DNA from: Hetaerina americana
Taxonomy: Eukaryota > Arthropoda > Insecta > Odonata > Calopterygidae
DNA length: 64,000 nt
NCBI GenBank assembly: GCA_022747635.1
Contig: JAKTNV010000001.1
Span: forward strand, 31,557,040 to 31,621,039
Reading direction: 5' to 3'
A program made the translations under genes and the position numbers. Every line of letters begins with the position of its first letter. The stretch's first letter is position 1. Shown one piece after another: positions 49,733-61,540 of this stretch. Under the pieces are notes generated by a model. That model ran no database searches. It saw only the letters and a program-made list of their open reading frames with translations, and was not told where the DNA came from.

Positions 49733-52580
49733 TTCTGGTCTCCTTTCCATTAGCTAATTCGAGGAATAAATATTAAGCCTAATGAACACTAGCTTATACG
49801 GTGATTTTGTGTCTTTTCTTATCAAGAAAATATTTAGCTTATAGGCCAAAGGAACGTTTTATGTACAAAACTACGTTGCAAAATTAGATCAAACACTGTT
49901 TGGAGTTAATTGGACGATACTCAAATTCTTATGCACCTTCGAGGAAAGGGTTGTGGAAGGGGCTTTGTCTGATTGTTTAAATAAAAACATGATGAAATTA
50001 AGAGATTTAAGACAAAGAATAAACCTTAACGATAGCTCTACCACCTATAAATGTTGCCTATAATGTACCACATTAATTTAGAATGCCTTTTGTTTCATTT
50101 TTGATTTCATTTTCTCTTCCATTGGCAGCTACAGATATGGGCGACAGAAATTTCAGCCGTGTCTTGAAACTTAACTCATAACCATTGTACTCGGCCGTTT
50201 ACTGCAGATGGATATATCCATTGCCTCGGGATCGGATATTACGACTGCGTAAAGGGAGTGGGGTGGATTGCATGGATCAATCCATTTATGAATTGCCCGA
50301 GTGTCCCGTGTATTTCCACAGAAATTACTGCTATAACTCTACTGCATCGACCGTCTGGCTAGCTTAGGTCTGGAATTAGCTTAGTCATTTGTAAAAATTC
50401 TGGGACAGCTCAAGGCATTAGTTGTCACGTGAAGAACATTCATTCTATTATAATTAATACATTGTAATATATATAATTAATTTTATATATCCATTCCAAG
50501 GTGAATTTATTGACCTTGCGGAACATTCTGATACAATTTTTCCAAATATGACATAAATATAAACCGTTAAAATTAATGCTGGTTTTTGGTAATAAAAGGA
50601 CAATGTAATGAATCTCATTTATGTTTTCAGTAATATTCATTATATCTTGTTCTACTTTTAAGGAAAACCGGCATCACTCCTAAATAATTAATTATGGCAT
50701 ATCTTCTCATGTTTATAACTGAACATTTTGAAACCGTAATTCATAATGATAACTCTTAGATTGCTATCGATCGACAAAGTATGTTGGTAAAGCTTTACTA
50801 CAAAATTTAACTTCAAAATGGGAAGATAACAGCACTATTGGCCATAAGGTTTGTTATTATGTTGTTATCAATAGTTGTGCGTCTCGATGGCAGTCAGTTC
50901 GGCATTTTTTCGAAAAGCCTACTGTTTCTTGGATTACAATACTATATGTGCCGTTATATAGACCATTTCACAAGAAAAAAATCAACGTATTAGGTATGAG
51001 CAACACTTTTTAGAGGGAGAAAGCTTGAAGTGTTCACAATTTTATATTGTGTTTTGCAAGCTCTATGAACCTGATATTAGAGAACTTCAATATTGGTGCA
51101 TATTATTATTCCCTAAAAAACCTTTTTTGAAAAGTCAATCTTTTATAATTCATTTCTTATAGTTCTCTCATACTCATAGTGCTAACATAAAATCCAAAGA
51201 AATGATATGGCAGAGCGCCAAAATTAGATTTTATTCCAGTAAATAGCGCACGCTCTATGCTTTTCCAAATTTTTTTTCGACCATAATACTCGGTGTAATT
51301 TTTTCAAAGAACTGATTTTTCTAAAACTCTACCTGGAGAAAAAGATAAGGAAGCCTTTGAAAAATGAATTAACCGTCATATCTCTCGATAATCAGAACAT
51401 TATGTAAGCGTTCCAAATTCAACGCATCGTCAAAAGAAAACACCCCGCATTAATCTATTTTGTTGCAATAAGAAACTTTCCTTTAATTTGTGCTTTACAA
51501 AACTGTAAGATGATCACTCTTACCAGATTTTGATTCTTAAAAGATGTGATATAGCAGTTGAATACTTAAATTTCTAGTAAGAGAATATCAAAAATTGAAA
51601 AGACATACCTTCAAATATTGGAGAATAAGTGTTTCACCGAAGGGTTTGATGTAGTTTTATGACTAATGCATCTCGGGTAAAAGGGTAAGGCATCAACAGG
51701 AAATAAAATAGACATTTCGAAGGAAATGCAATAGATTTAAAATGTTTGTGCATTCGTTTCCCTCGCTTTGAAGAAACTTGACGATGTAAACGCGGCATGA
51801 AAAACTGATATCAAGAATGTAATTGAATTGCAATTGCGGACCGTCGGATATCTTCATCTCCCGGCGATAATACTTGTCTCGAGTGCGTTAGCAAACTCCC
51901 TCAAAGCAGCCAGAAAATGAAGAGGAGAGAGGAAAAGGTATCGTAAACATCAAAGCAAATTACAAGAAATCCAGGCACCAATGTCAATGAGAGCAGCGGC
52001 GTTGCTTCTACTCCTGCTGCCATTTAGTCCGAAGGGGAAAATTATTTTGTGAAGGCGGTTACATGTCCTTCAACTGGAAGAATATCATCTGCCTCGTCTC
52101 GAGATCGTACTCCGTGCTCGGCAGCTGACGCCGCCTCATGGAATAATAGAAGGGAGAGGTGGATGAATGCAAGCGCTCTCGTCTAAAGTGAGCACCACTC
52201 CCACCCACCACCGCCTCTCGCCCTTCCATCAGCTTAGCAAGCAAAGTATTAAGTGCGGAGTCAATTTCCAATTTCGCGAAGGGTCTCCGAAAAGTATTGG
52301 ACCACGACTGGATTGGAATCGCGGCGTAGAAAGCTGTAGACAGATTTTTGGGGAGGGCAGCATGGAGGGAGAGAGAGAGAGGCCGGGCCGAACAAAGCAC
52401 CGTTCGATCGAACACCCACACGCCAACCATACAGTGTGTCTGCATGTTTGTGCTTGAACGTGTATGTGTCGAAGAGAGGATACCTTTCGAGATTCAAACG
52501 GCTGGAGTACCGATCTTCCCATCTTCCGCCGCCCCTCGCTTAAGATTTTTCGTCCGGCTTTGATACCCTCTGCAAGCAAA
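49733..52580. other. AT-rich DNA, mostly nothing recognised
   Basis: Apart from the weak exon candidate at 50208-50367, no gene or repeat is recognised. 51900-52580 is more balanced. Confidence 0.5.
50208..50367 (+). CDS. weak candidate terminal exon, Cys-containing peptide
   Basis: An acceptor-like cggccgtttactgcag ends at 50207. In one frame 52 codons follow to a TAG at 50365-50367, including WIYPLPRDRILRLRKGSG and VDCMDQSIYELPECP, then a segment with NYCYN. No ATG starts this frame nearby, so it would have to be a spliced exon. Three cysteines in the last half are the only protein-like trait. No family recognised. Confidence 0.17.
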
Positions 52581-55500
52581 TACTGATGAGGAGAAGAGAA
52601 TTTTATATTACCCAGCTTCCTCTTCCTTCTCTCCCTCATCCTTCCATTGCCTCCTCGGCTCCATCTCATTTTCCTCTCACCCCCCCCCACAACTCCCCCT
52701 TTCTCCTACTCATCTTCCCCGCTTCCCCACTCCTCTTCCCCTCGCGACACCACGCGACCCACGGCACTTTGCCCTTGTCTTCAGACTCACTCACAACAGA
52801 CGAGCTCCTAATTAAATTCTGACACAAAACAGCCGCAGGCTTCGCGGGAGTAGGCATGGGAAATGAAAAACTGCGGACCCGTGAGAATGGTAGGGGAATA
52901 GGAGAAGGAGAAAGCAAAGAAGATGGGGAATCGGATGGATGACGGGGACAGAAGGACGGTGACAAAAAAAAGGAAGTTGATGTAGGGAGAGAGTGGTAGT
53001 AGGAGCTAGGAGGGGGGTAGCGAACAAGAGAGAGAAAGAAGGAGGTTATGGGAAACGGGGAGAGAAAGACAAGGGCAGCTGATATACGACTTTGTCCGGG
53101 TCGTATCGAGAGGATCGACTTTATACTTTTTAACTCACTTTCTAAACCTTTATAAAAACGTGTGAGGAGGGAAAAGAACGATTTTGACGGTTGAGGGAAT
53201 TTCTTTTATCAGGGCGAAGCGCAAGACCCTGATCTTTTAGCGAGTCAAAAGAGCGAGAGTATGGCGAAAGGAACGGTGAGGGGAGGATAACCTACGGATT
53301 TAGCGAGCAAAGGTTGGTTGACTGATTGGAAAGAGGAATGCGATGGCGCAATAAACGACCGAATCTACGGATGCTAGAAAATTTATAGAGAAAATCTCGA
53401 ATGTATTCTAAAAAGATTATTTATTTAATTCATCATACATAAAAGTCGTCAACCTCTCGTGGACTCGTTTCATGTGCTCAAATTCATGTTCACTGTTCTA
53501 CCTAACCATCCAATGCATTAGTCTAGTTTAGCTGCGTGTTATTTATTATTAGCGTTGTTTCAATTCCTTACCTGTAAATTTTAAGAATAAGTAATGTAGT
53601 TCAACTGCTGACTTTCCCTATGAATTAATGTTTCTGAAACGGTGCAAACCGCCGATAATATTTCACGAGTTGGTTTAAAAGTTTTCATGAGAATCTACGT
53701 GGTAAAACAATCTTCAAGGACGATAAATCTTGCGAGGAAACCTTTTTAAAAGACAATTAAAAGGCTTGAGACCTTAACAGAGCTATAAAACCATAACCAG
53801 CATGTTCCTGAGACAAAAGAATATCTGAAAGATAAGCAACATGAATGCAGAAAGCTAAGGCAATCAAATATTGGTGAAATGAGATGGTGTTAGGTCGTCA
53901 GATTACGAGTTCAAACGATTTTAATAATTAACGAACGCCAAATATTTGTGAAAAGACGAGGGTTAGAGAGGAAAGAAAAGGGTGGAACGGTGGAAATGGA
54001 TGGAGAAAGGCAGTGTACGAGAATGACACAAAGAATAAGCCAACAGGGAGAAGGAGAAGTTAATTCCACGGAGAGGGTTTGGGAAGAAAGGAAGAACGAA
54101 GGGCGAGGAATGCTGAATAAATAGGGATAATAAGGGAGGAAAAAAAGCGTGGCGAGACATAGGAAGACTGCAGATAAAAAAGTGAATAAAGGATTAGAGG
54201 TTGGAATTGGGAGTTTCTAGGAGCTTTTGAGCCACGTAATTAAACGCCCAATTTAATGTGCCTAGGTCCTTTCTATAAGTCGTTACTTTTAATTCTCCAA
54301 ATGAGTTATATTGTTAATTTATTCTTTGAACTATTTTTTTTATATCCTGGGAAAAGGAAAAAAAGCAAGGCTGAATTCCTGGCACATTTATAAAAAAAAT
54401 GTCGAAAAGGAAGCTCTAAGTGCTTAACAATGTTTGCCGATTTCCTCATTTTGAGCATTATTGAGGACAAGTTGGTCCAGCTTTCACGACTTGAACTTCT
54501 TGTTACCAATTGCATATAAATTCAGATTTTGATCGGGGTAATTAACCGTATGAAATAGTGAAAATTTATAACCAAAAATAGTCGTCACTCAGAAGCACTG
54601 GATATGCGAGGTTGTTCGCATCTCATGGGTGAGATGGGACCCATGAAGATGTTCACGTCTTCGACATATGATTCCTGTAATTAAATAAGAGACATGGTCC
54701 ACTTGCAGCATGTATCTTTAAATTATAATTACTTAAGCGCACGTGCACATAGCAAATTGGAATACCAGTGATTCTGGAACTGTGAGTTTGGTTTTCAAAT
54801 CTTCCCAGGACATAGGAAATCGAGTTGGGACTCAGATCGAACTGACTGAAAATAAATACCGTTCACTTCCATCGCGCCCTGGTTTAAATTTAAACTGAGT
54901 TGGAGACAGCTGGCTTCTTCATATCTCTTGAGCATTCGCTGAGAGGGTTGGAAAGTCATATCGAGAACGGAGAAAAGGCTTTCTGGAAATGAGAGCGAGC
55001 TATTTTTCATTCCATTCGGTGAATTTTCGAAGAATGTCACTTTTTCGTCAGGCTCTGAATGGTACCATTCTTCCACCCTCGAAAAAGTGAGTCTACCCAA
55101 AAACTTTGACACTGTGACATTTATCGTCACAGCTAAGGGGATTGAGGAGGGGTCGAGGCGATGGAGAAAACGGCCGTTGGACGTGTAGGCGGGTTGCCGC
55201 CGGGGAGTAGGCGGCCCTTTGGGAGAGAAGGGGTATTTTTGCGTCAATTAGGTGGAGTGCTGAATAAGAGCATGCCTCTGTAGGGAATATTAACCATGAA
55301 AGAGAGAGAGAGAGAGAAGATGGAGTTGGAGGGTAGAGAGGAGGAGGATAAGGCTGGAGAGAAAGAGGCGAGTGGGGGAGGGTGGAGATAAACAGGCTTC
55401 GCCACCACCCACGCATTCCGGTTTCTCTCCCGAGTTAAAGACCCCCCTCCCCAATGCGGAAACTCGGTAAAACATTGAGCGGAAGCGTCAATTGCGCTGA

Positions 55501-55887
55501 ATACTACAAGGTAGAGGTGTTATGATTGATAGTTTGTATTACTATGAAAGCAGATAATGAATGCTCTGTTGACTTCGGATGAAAAATTAGGATTTTGATT
55601 AGTAAAATGTTTACCAAAATATTTACAGGGAGATTGTCATTCGTTTTTTGCTGCACAAATGAATTCGTGACATCATCAGCTCGTCATGGCTGATTTTTTT
55701 CAAATACTGTTCATGACTCTAGTTACATGAAATATTTATTGGTATGATAATGCCATTTTTATATTTTTATTTCAACTATTAGAACGTAATATTCAATTAT
55801 ATGAAATCCATTACGCAGTAGGAAATTGTTGAACGGGACTATTAACTAACTCCATTTTGACGATAATACGATGCGTTATTATTTCAG
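52580..55887. other. pyrimidine and purine blocks in AT-rich DNA, no gene recognised
   Basis: C/T-rich at 52600-52790, G/A-rich at 52840-53070, AT-rich around 53400-53940, G/A-rich at 53940-54190 and 55135-55400 (with a (GA)n run near 55300-55316). Frames up to 153 codons are compositional or unrecognised. Confidence 0.5.
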
Positions 55888-55977
55888 ATTTGGGGGGCAG
55901 TTACTTTTCCTGCCCATGATGCTGTTTCCCCAGAAAGTATTGTCAACCAGAAAATTGCACTTCTCGGTTTTGGCCAA
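55888..55977 (+). CDS. candidate coding exon (30 codons, unrecognised protein)
   Basis: A 90-bp segment lies between acceptor cgttattatttcag (ending 55887) and donor gtgagc (55978). In frame with both boundaries it reads IWGAVTFPAHDAVSPE, then SIVNQKIALLGFGQ, with no stop and balanced amino-acid use. Its length is divisible by three. The frame also stays open past the donor for some distance, which weakens the exon boundary argument slightly. I do not recognise the family. The overlapping minus-strand frame looks like a shadow. Confidence 0.33.
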
Positions 55978-57516
55978 GTGAGCTCAGAAGGAAACACGAA
56001 TTTGAACCCGAGTGTACTCATACTACCCGCAGCATTAGGAATGTCTTTCGGCGGGATTGGTATGAATATTTCAGTTCGTACGGGTTGCTCTTCTTTTAGC
56101 CTTAAAATTTTATTATTTGGAGTTTTCATCATTTTTTTAAAGCGAAATATGCGGGTTCCGCCGCTACTGGTAGGACAGGGTGTGTGACGGAAGGGTTTAG
56201 TGAAATTAATCGCACGCGAAATCATCGCGTGTTTCAGCGGAATTTAATCTCGCCGCCTCGCAAAATCGAATGGAGTGGCGGCGGTTTTTTCACCCTCTTT
56301 CCTTTAGCCGCGTCTGACCTCCCATTACGCCCTTTGGCCTCCCCACCGATCTCACCAGGCCCTCAATCTGATTCCATCTCCCGTGGAATGCCTCCTCCCA
56401 CCTCCCCTGCTCTCTCCCTAACCAGCGTGCGGACGCAAATATTTTCCAAGAGTGATCGAAATAATCCCATCGAAAAGAAGTGATAGTCATTACGTCGAGA
56501 TGAACGGACGTGGACCGCGGGATTTTATTTTCGAGCCAATATCTTTCAAGTCCCTCTATTCTCCCACCCCGCCCCTCGCGCACTCTCCTTCACGGTGGAG
56601 CTGAAGAATGAAAAAGAGCACGGCAGGAGAAATAAATAGAAAAAATGCAATCAGGATGTCTGGGGGAAATCAATAACCCGTCGAGGTTGTTCGCACGGGA
56701 GTTTTGGTGGGTGTTATTGCTGCGGGCTGAGAGCGGCCTGAAACGGACTCCCGTAATACAGCCCCTGCCACTTACCACAGAAACGATTCGACAGATAGAG
56801 CGGGTGTATTTGGATGTGCAAGGAAGTTGATGGTGGATTTGATTTTTTATTTTGTTTCAGTTTTCTTGTCCTTCTCCCGACCCTACATTTACCACATCCA
56901 CATTCTGAATATTTTTCCCTGCTTCCGGTTGATTGATGTTACCGTTATCACATCCTCTTTCCGGCATGGCTGCCTAAGGCAAAACATTCTTCTTTATCTG
57001 AATTTATTTATTTAGATGAATACGAGATTTTTCTTCAATATATATATGGTATTCAAAAATAATAAAAAGTAAATAAAATCAATATAGATCAATCAAGCAA
57101 CATAATCATTATAAAAAATATCTTCAATATAAAAGGTTTGGGGATTAAAATAATTTGTAAATACCTGTCACGTTCACTGTGCTTAATCCTGTCACGTTTA
57201 CTGCAATCTGTATTTGATTTTTTTTAAAGTTATGTCTATCAAACCGATTCCCCTGCTCCCCGAAACGCCTTTGTTTTTTCCCAATCTTTCCGCTGTACTA
57301 GGAACAATGGATTTGTCAAAATATGCCTTTCATACGTCACCAATTCAGCTTCACAAGTCGATGAAATTTAAAGATTTTGAAATTTACCGAGTTAATAAAA
57401 CTACTCTCTCATCGAGATCCATCGGAGCAGTTGTCGTTCTTTAAAGATTCTTGAGATGATACTTTTGACTTAACGTACGAAGCTGAAACCTCTCCCCTAC
57501 CACTAGCCCACTAAAT
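55978..57516. other. mixed then AT-rich DNA, nothing recognised
   Basis: 56170-56830 is GC-richer and CpG-containing. 56830-57516 is AT-rich. No gene recognised. Confidence 0.45.
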
Positions 57517-57679
57517 TACGAGGGTCATCCGGAAAGTAGTACCCGTTCGTGCCGCATGAAGTGCTGACGACGCGAGTAGCCGCTGGACGAGGTCAGATAG
57601 CTTCAGTGGCTTGTCTGCCTTCTCTGAGCCAAGTTGCGTGACGCTAGCATTGCCTGTGTTGTTTCTGTGATTGTTTACA

Positions 57680-58078
57680 ATGTTTAAAAAAATTGAGAAC
57701 GCCGCCAGTTGTGAAGTGAGGGCAGTGATTAAATTCCTCAATGCAAGAAACGTTCGCCCATGTGATATTCATCGCCAATTAAAGGAGGTGTATGGAGACA
57801 ATGTAATGAACGAGTCGTCTGTTCGGCGGTGGTGTCGCAACTTCAACATGGGGAGGGGGAACACACACGACGATGAGCGTTCGGAGAGACCGTCTGTCAT
57901 TACAGACCAACTGGTGAGCTCAGTTGACGAATTCGTGAGGAACGATCGGCGCGTCACAATTGATGACATCTGTGAGCATTTTCCCAATGTTTCTCGAACA
58001 ATTGTTCATGAAATTGTTAAACACCATCTGCATTATGCAAAAATTTGTGCAAGATGGGTCCCTCGCGTATCTCAATGA
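57680..58078 (+). CDS. truncated mariner transposase, DNA-binding domain only (132 aa)
   Basis: Same frame as the copy at 22490, also unbroken. It has two amino-acid changes: Asp to Asn before ESSVRRWC, and Gly to Glu in the linker (DERSERPSVITD instead of DERSGRPSVITD). The linker Gly-Arg-Pro is a conserved mariner motif, so the second change may reduce binding. The frame ends three codons past the deletion junction, and no catalytic residues are encoded. Confidence 0.78.
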   Translation: MFKKIENAASCEVRAVIKFLNARNVRPCDIHRQLKEVYGDNVMNESSVRRWCRNFNMGRGNTHDDERSERPSVITDQLVSSVDEFVRNDRRVTIDDICEHFPNVSRTIVHEIVKHHLHYAKICARWVPRVSQ

Positions 58079-58172
58079 GCTGGCGGCGAAGGACTATGCA
58101 GCAGGAATACAGAAACTTGTCACACGTTGTGACAAATGCCTTAATTTGCTTGGAGATTATGTTGAGAAGTAG
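58070..58172 (+). pseudogene. detached transposase C-terminus, copy 2
   Basis: The off-frame tail corresponds to 22880-22982, ending CDKCLNLLGDYVEK plus stop, with Tyr to Cys from the single base change. Not joined in frame to the N-terminal ORF. Confidence 0.82.
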
Positions 58173-58273
58173 TTTAAAGTATCCTCTTTCAAATAAAATT
58201 TTTTATGTTTGTTAATATTTACTGTTGTGTCTTTATTTCACGAACGGGTACTACTTTCCGGATGACCCTCGTA

Positions 58274-60849
58274 TTTAAGGAAAATATTTTCATTCAATAG
58301 GGATGACACGAAAAAAATAAGCAGCACTATATTTCTTAAAATACGCAGTTTCACCAATTTACCACAACATTTGAGGATTGATAAGTAATGCTGAATACAA
58401 AGCCAAACTCCACCAATGATTGTCCGACTAATTATTTCCCTTGAGTGAGATCCGAATGTTTGTATTAAGATGGTGTCTGTAGATTTTGAAGATTGTTATA
58501 GACGGAATAAAAACATTTTATCTTTTGTATAAAATTTAGGAATACCGATTTTTAGATTGATGTAGATGTTAGCCCTCTGCAGAAATGCATTTTTGAATTT
58601 CCTATATAGGTCAAGTTCGGTGGTTTTAAATAAAAAAAAGCAAAAAAAAAATAATTGCAGTCTCATTCCTCCCTAACCAACCACTTGCTTTCTCTACCCC
58701 TGTCATACCGCCGTTTTGATCTCTTCCGTTTTATTTTCCATCTCTGTTTCATTCTCCCTCCGGCAGAGTTCCACCCCCACCCACCTCTTTATTCCGCACC
58801 CATTCCCTAGCCATTCCCGTCAGCAGCCTCTCACATCCGCCGTAAAGGGAAATTGAAGAACTCTGTGTATCACGCCGCAGAACTGGAGGTTATGGGAAAT
58901 CGCTTTGCATAATTTCCTCTCGTTTTCTGAACCTGACTGAGAAATCCAGCTATGCTAGTAAATTACTTTTATTCTGGTTAAAAAGAATAATAGGCACAAT
59001 TTGGAAATGTTTTCATCTATTTGAGATATTAATCTTGGATAGCATATATTTTCATTGTATTCAATCGCTCTTTCATCTTCTATCTTGTCTTTCACTCTGT
59101 TTATTGGTGTATTCCTGCCCTTATGCTTTCGTTGTTGTGCCATTGACTTGATTAATTTTCCGCTGAGTTTTTATAAATAAAAATAGCGTGAAATAATCCT
59201 ATTTGCCAAACGCATTTGTAGAAAAAGCACATTTTTTCATTCTATCTTATGAAAAACATTATTCTAAATACATATCTAATTAATGCATTTCAAATTATAA
59301 AAACGTGACCTCATTTGTTGTTTTCTTATAATTAAGATAAAGGTAAGCCCTTTAATATGCAAGGTTTAACCTCAAACTGATGTTCGGTAAGTGGTATTAG
59401 ATCAGATAGCCATATGTCACAAACCTTTGTTTGCAACCAAGTTACGGGAGTCACCTGCTATGGCAGATTTTAAAGTAAACACTATGAATTAACCTGGCCT
59501 GGAAATAAAACCTTTTTCTAAGAATTCCTACTGCGGTTGGGCCAGGGAATGTTTTCAGAGATCTGTTGTAAATAACTACAAAAAGTTCGAAAATGAAATA
59601 TTATGATGATATAAAAACATTGTGATAAAAGCGTTGTGATTTGCCGTTATTCAATTGATCTCAAGTCTTTATCTGAAAAAGCGGATTCATAATTCTAGTT
59701 CCTGAATTGCGTAAGAGATAACGTTCACTTCTTCATTCGGCGACTAAACTAGAAAGGCGTGTCTTCTCTCCCGTTTTTTGTTTTGAGAGCTTTATCTTTG
59801 TTCATTTCCCTTTATTCCATGGCAAATTTTTTCCTCAAAAGCTTTTTTTTAAAGTTTCCAGTAACTCACTCACCGTAAACTATATTGTCCCTTAAAATAA
59901 TTGTTCAACGGAGTGTGCGTTTCTTTACCAGGGAAGCTAGTGTAATCTTCTCTCGGCTATTCTCTCTCTTTTTATTTCTAAGTAAACCAGTTTTTATTTT
60001 AAACTATCACATTAATATCATGGATGTAGACGGATTTACTTTCAAGGAAGTTGATTCGAATTTAAACTGCGAACTGGAATTATGGACGTGACCGTTTTTC
60101 ATCGCCATATTATAATTTCATTGACCGAAGCTCTATTTTATTCATTTAGACACACTCGGCATAAATTCCTGCGACATAATTCACGTAGTTTGTTTTTTAT
60201 GGTTTAAATTTTTCTTCAAAAGGGATAATCTGGTCTCAAGTTTGCCTAAATCAAGCCTTTCGCTTGTTTCCCTGTTCTCTGTTCGGTACAAGTCATCCCT
60301 ACTCCACCTCTCCTCCTGCCCATTTCACCCGTTTCCCTCTCTCACCTCTTTCTCTTCGGCCGCTCTTTCTTCGATTCTATTTCCTTAAGCACCCCACCTC
60401 CCCCTCTTCTCCGGAATCGCGCCACCCGACCACCCAGCCCCCACTCGTACCCGTCCTCAACCCTATCCACCTCCTTTCCTCCTCTCTCCCACTCCCCCTG
60501 GCTCCCTTCATCCTCCCGCCTCCCTCTCTCCCGGCAGACCTTTTTCCCTCGCACTCAATTCCGCATCGGAACACGCCCGCCTGGCCCCCTTCCAAGGCAT
60601 TTCCTACTGATTGCATTCCCTCCCGATGCCTTTCAGCCCGTGTACAGATTCCGCATAAGAAAAGGATTTTTCGATTGATAAGGATGGAGCGGCGGAGAGG
60701 GATGAAGGGAGAGGGGGTGGGTTAAGGGAGAGATGGTGAGAATGCGAGAGATACTAAGTATGCTTTCCCTTCTACTTCCTTTCTCCCCGGTGTATGTTGT
60801 TTCTTTGAATATATACGAGTGTACACAGCTCTGCTTAAATTCTTTATAA
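58274..60849. other. AT-rich DNA with one pyrimidine block
   Basis: 60280-60620 is C/T-rich, with a 153-codon Ser/Pro-rich frame that is compositional. 60670-60740 is G/A-rich. Nothing else is recognised. Confidence 0.5.
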
Positions 60850-61099
60850 AACTATAAACACAGTAATCAACCCGAAGAGTTCCCCCAGTACTAAGCCCGA
60901 CGGCGCGTGAAAATCACACATCAGGGTAGGGGGGCCAGTTCCTCTCCCTGTACCGGTTATGGTTTCCCAGGAAGACCTGGTACCCGAAAAATCACATATC
61001 TTGGGTGGAACTCCAGGTGCCCGGAGTGCCTTGCCCGGGAATCGAACCCGGGACCCTCCGGTCAGCAGTCCAACGCTCTACCCACTGTACTACCGTGAC

Positions 61100-61101
<2 letters not shown>
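60850..61101 (-). mobile_element. SINE-2 copy, tRNA-derived with well-preserved head
   Basis: The minus strand starts gggtcacggtagtacagtgg. The A-box TAGTACAGTGGG and B-box GGTTCGATTCC match the polymerase III consensus. Between them lies a tRNA-like GTTGGACTGCTGACC whose loop would carry a GCT (Ser-type) anticodon, but the anticodon stem does not pair properly. A body of about 180 bases follows, with blocks shared with 24605-24845. The 5' end abuts (TA)n. Confidence 0.82.

Positions 61102-61162
<61 letters not shown>
61102..61162. repeat. (TA)n microsatellite
   Basis: About 30 TA units exactly at the junction of the SINE-2 5' end and the Penelope-like element. Confidence 0.97.
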
Positions 61163-61165
<3 letters not shown>

Positions 61166-61273
61166 TAGAAACACTTACGAGAGTAATATAACATTTGGAT
61201 AGCACAATAGAACCCAAAATAAATAAAATAGATATCACGTAAAAGGACATTTCACATTTTAGATTGTTCGAGC

Positions 61274-61301
61274 TTTCGGCCATCTCTGAGGCCTTCTTCA
61301 G
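61274..61301 (-). ncRNA. hammerhead-ribozyme-like core, probably degenerate
   Basis: Minus strand: CTGAAGA, then a hairpin GGCC-tcagagat-GGCC, then GAAA. CTGANGA and GAAA around stem II are the invariant core of hammerhead ribozymes, which are known from Penelope-like elements. I could not find a convincing stem III with a cleavage NUH, so activity is doubtful. Confidence 0.35.
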
Positions 61302-61417
61302 GTCAGCCTGGAAGGTCTCGGACGGGAACTATGGAGTCTGGGGGGGGGGTGCGGGGTATACTGGGAAGGGAATTAAAGATGGCGGTTAAGGCTGGGAATT
61401 TAAAAAAATTGGAAAGC

Positions 61418-61421
<4 letters not shown>

Positions 61422-61482
<61 letters not shown>
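61422..61482. repeat. (TA)n microsatellite
   Basis: About 30 TA units within the Penelope-like element, downstream of its nuclease remnant. Confidence 0.97.
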
Positions 61483-61483
<1 letters not shown>

Positions 61484-61540
61484 ATTGGATTCGCAAGCTC
61501 TCACCTCTATATTGGTGGCTGAATCGGGTGGGGATTCTAG

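Larger units (their letters stand above)
57519..58271 (+). mobile_element. 753-bp internally deleted mariner, copy 2
   Basis: Flanked by TA (57517-57518 and 58272-58273) with the same perfect 33-bp terminal inverted repeats (57519-57551 and 58239-58271). It is identical in length and deletion junction to 22329-23081. The six differences lie at positions equivalent to 22619, 22695, 22939, 23031, 23032 and 23034. The flanking sequences of the two copies share nothing, so these are two separate insertions, not a segmental duplication. Confidence 0.95.

Noticed and set aside
61036..61101. tRNA gene on the minus strand
   Set aside because: A and B boxes are good, but the anticodon stem does not pair. 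The sequence continues into a body shared with 24605-24845. It is the head of a SINE.
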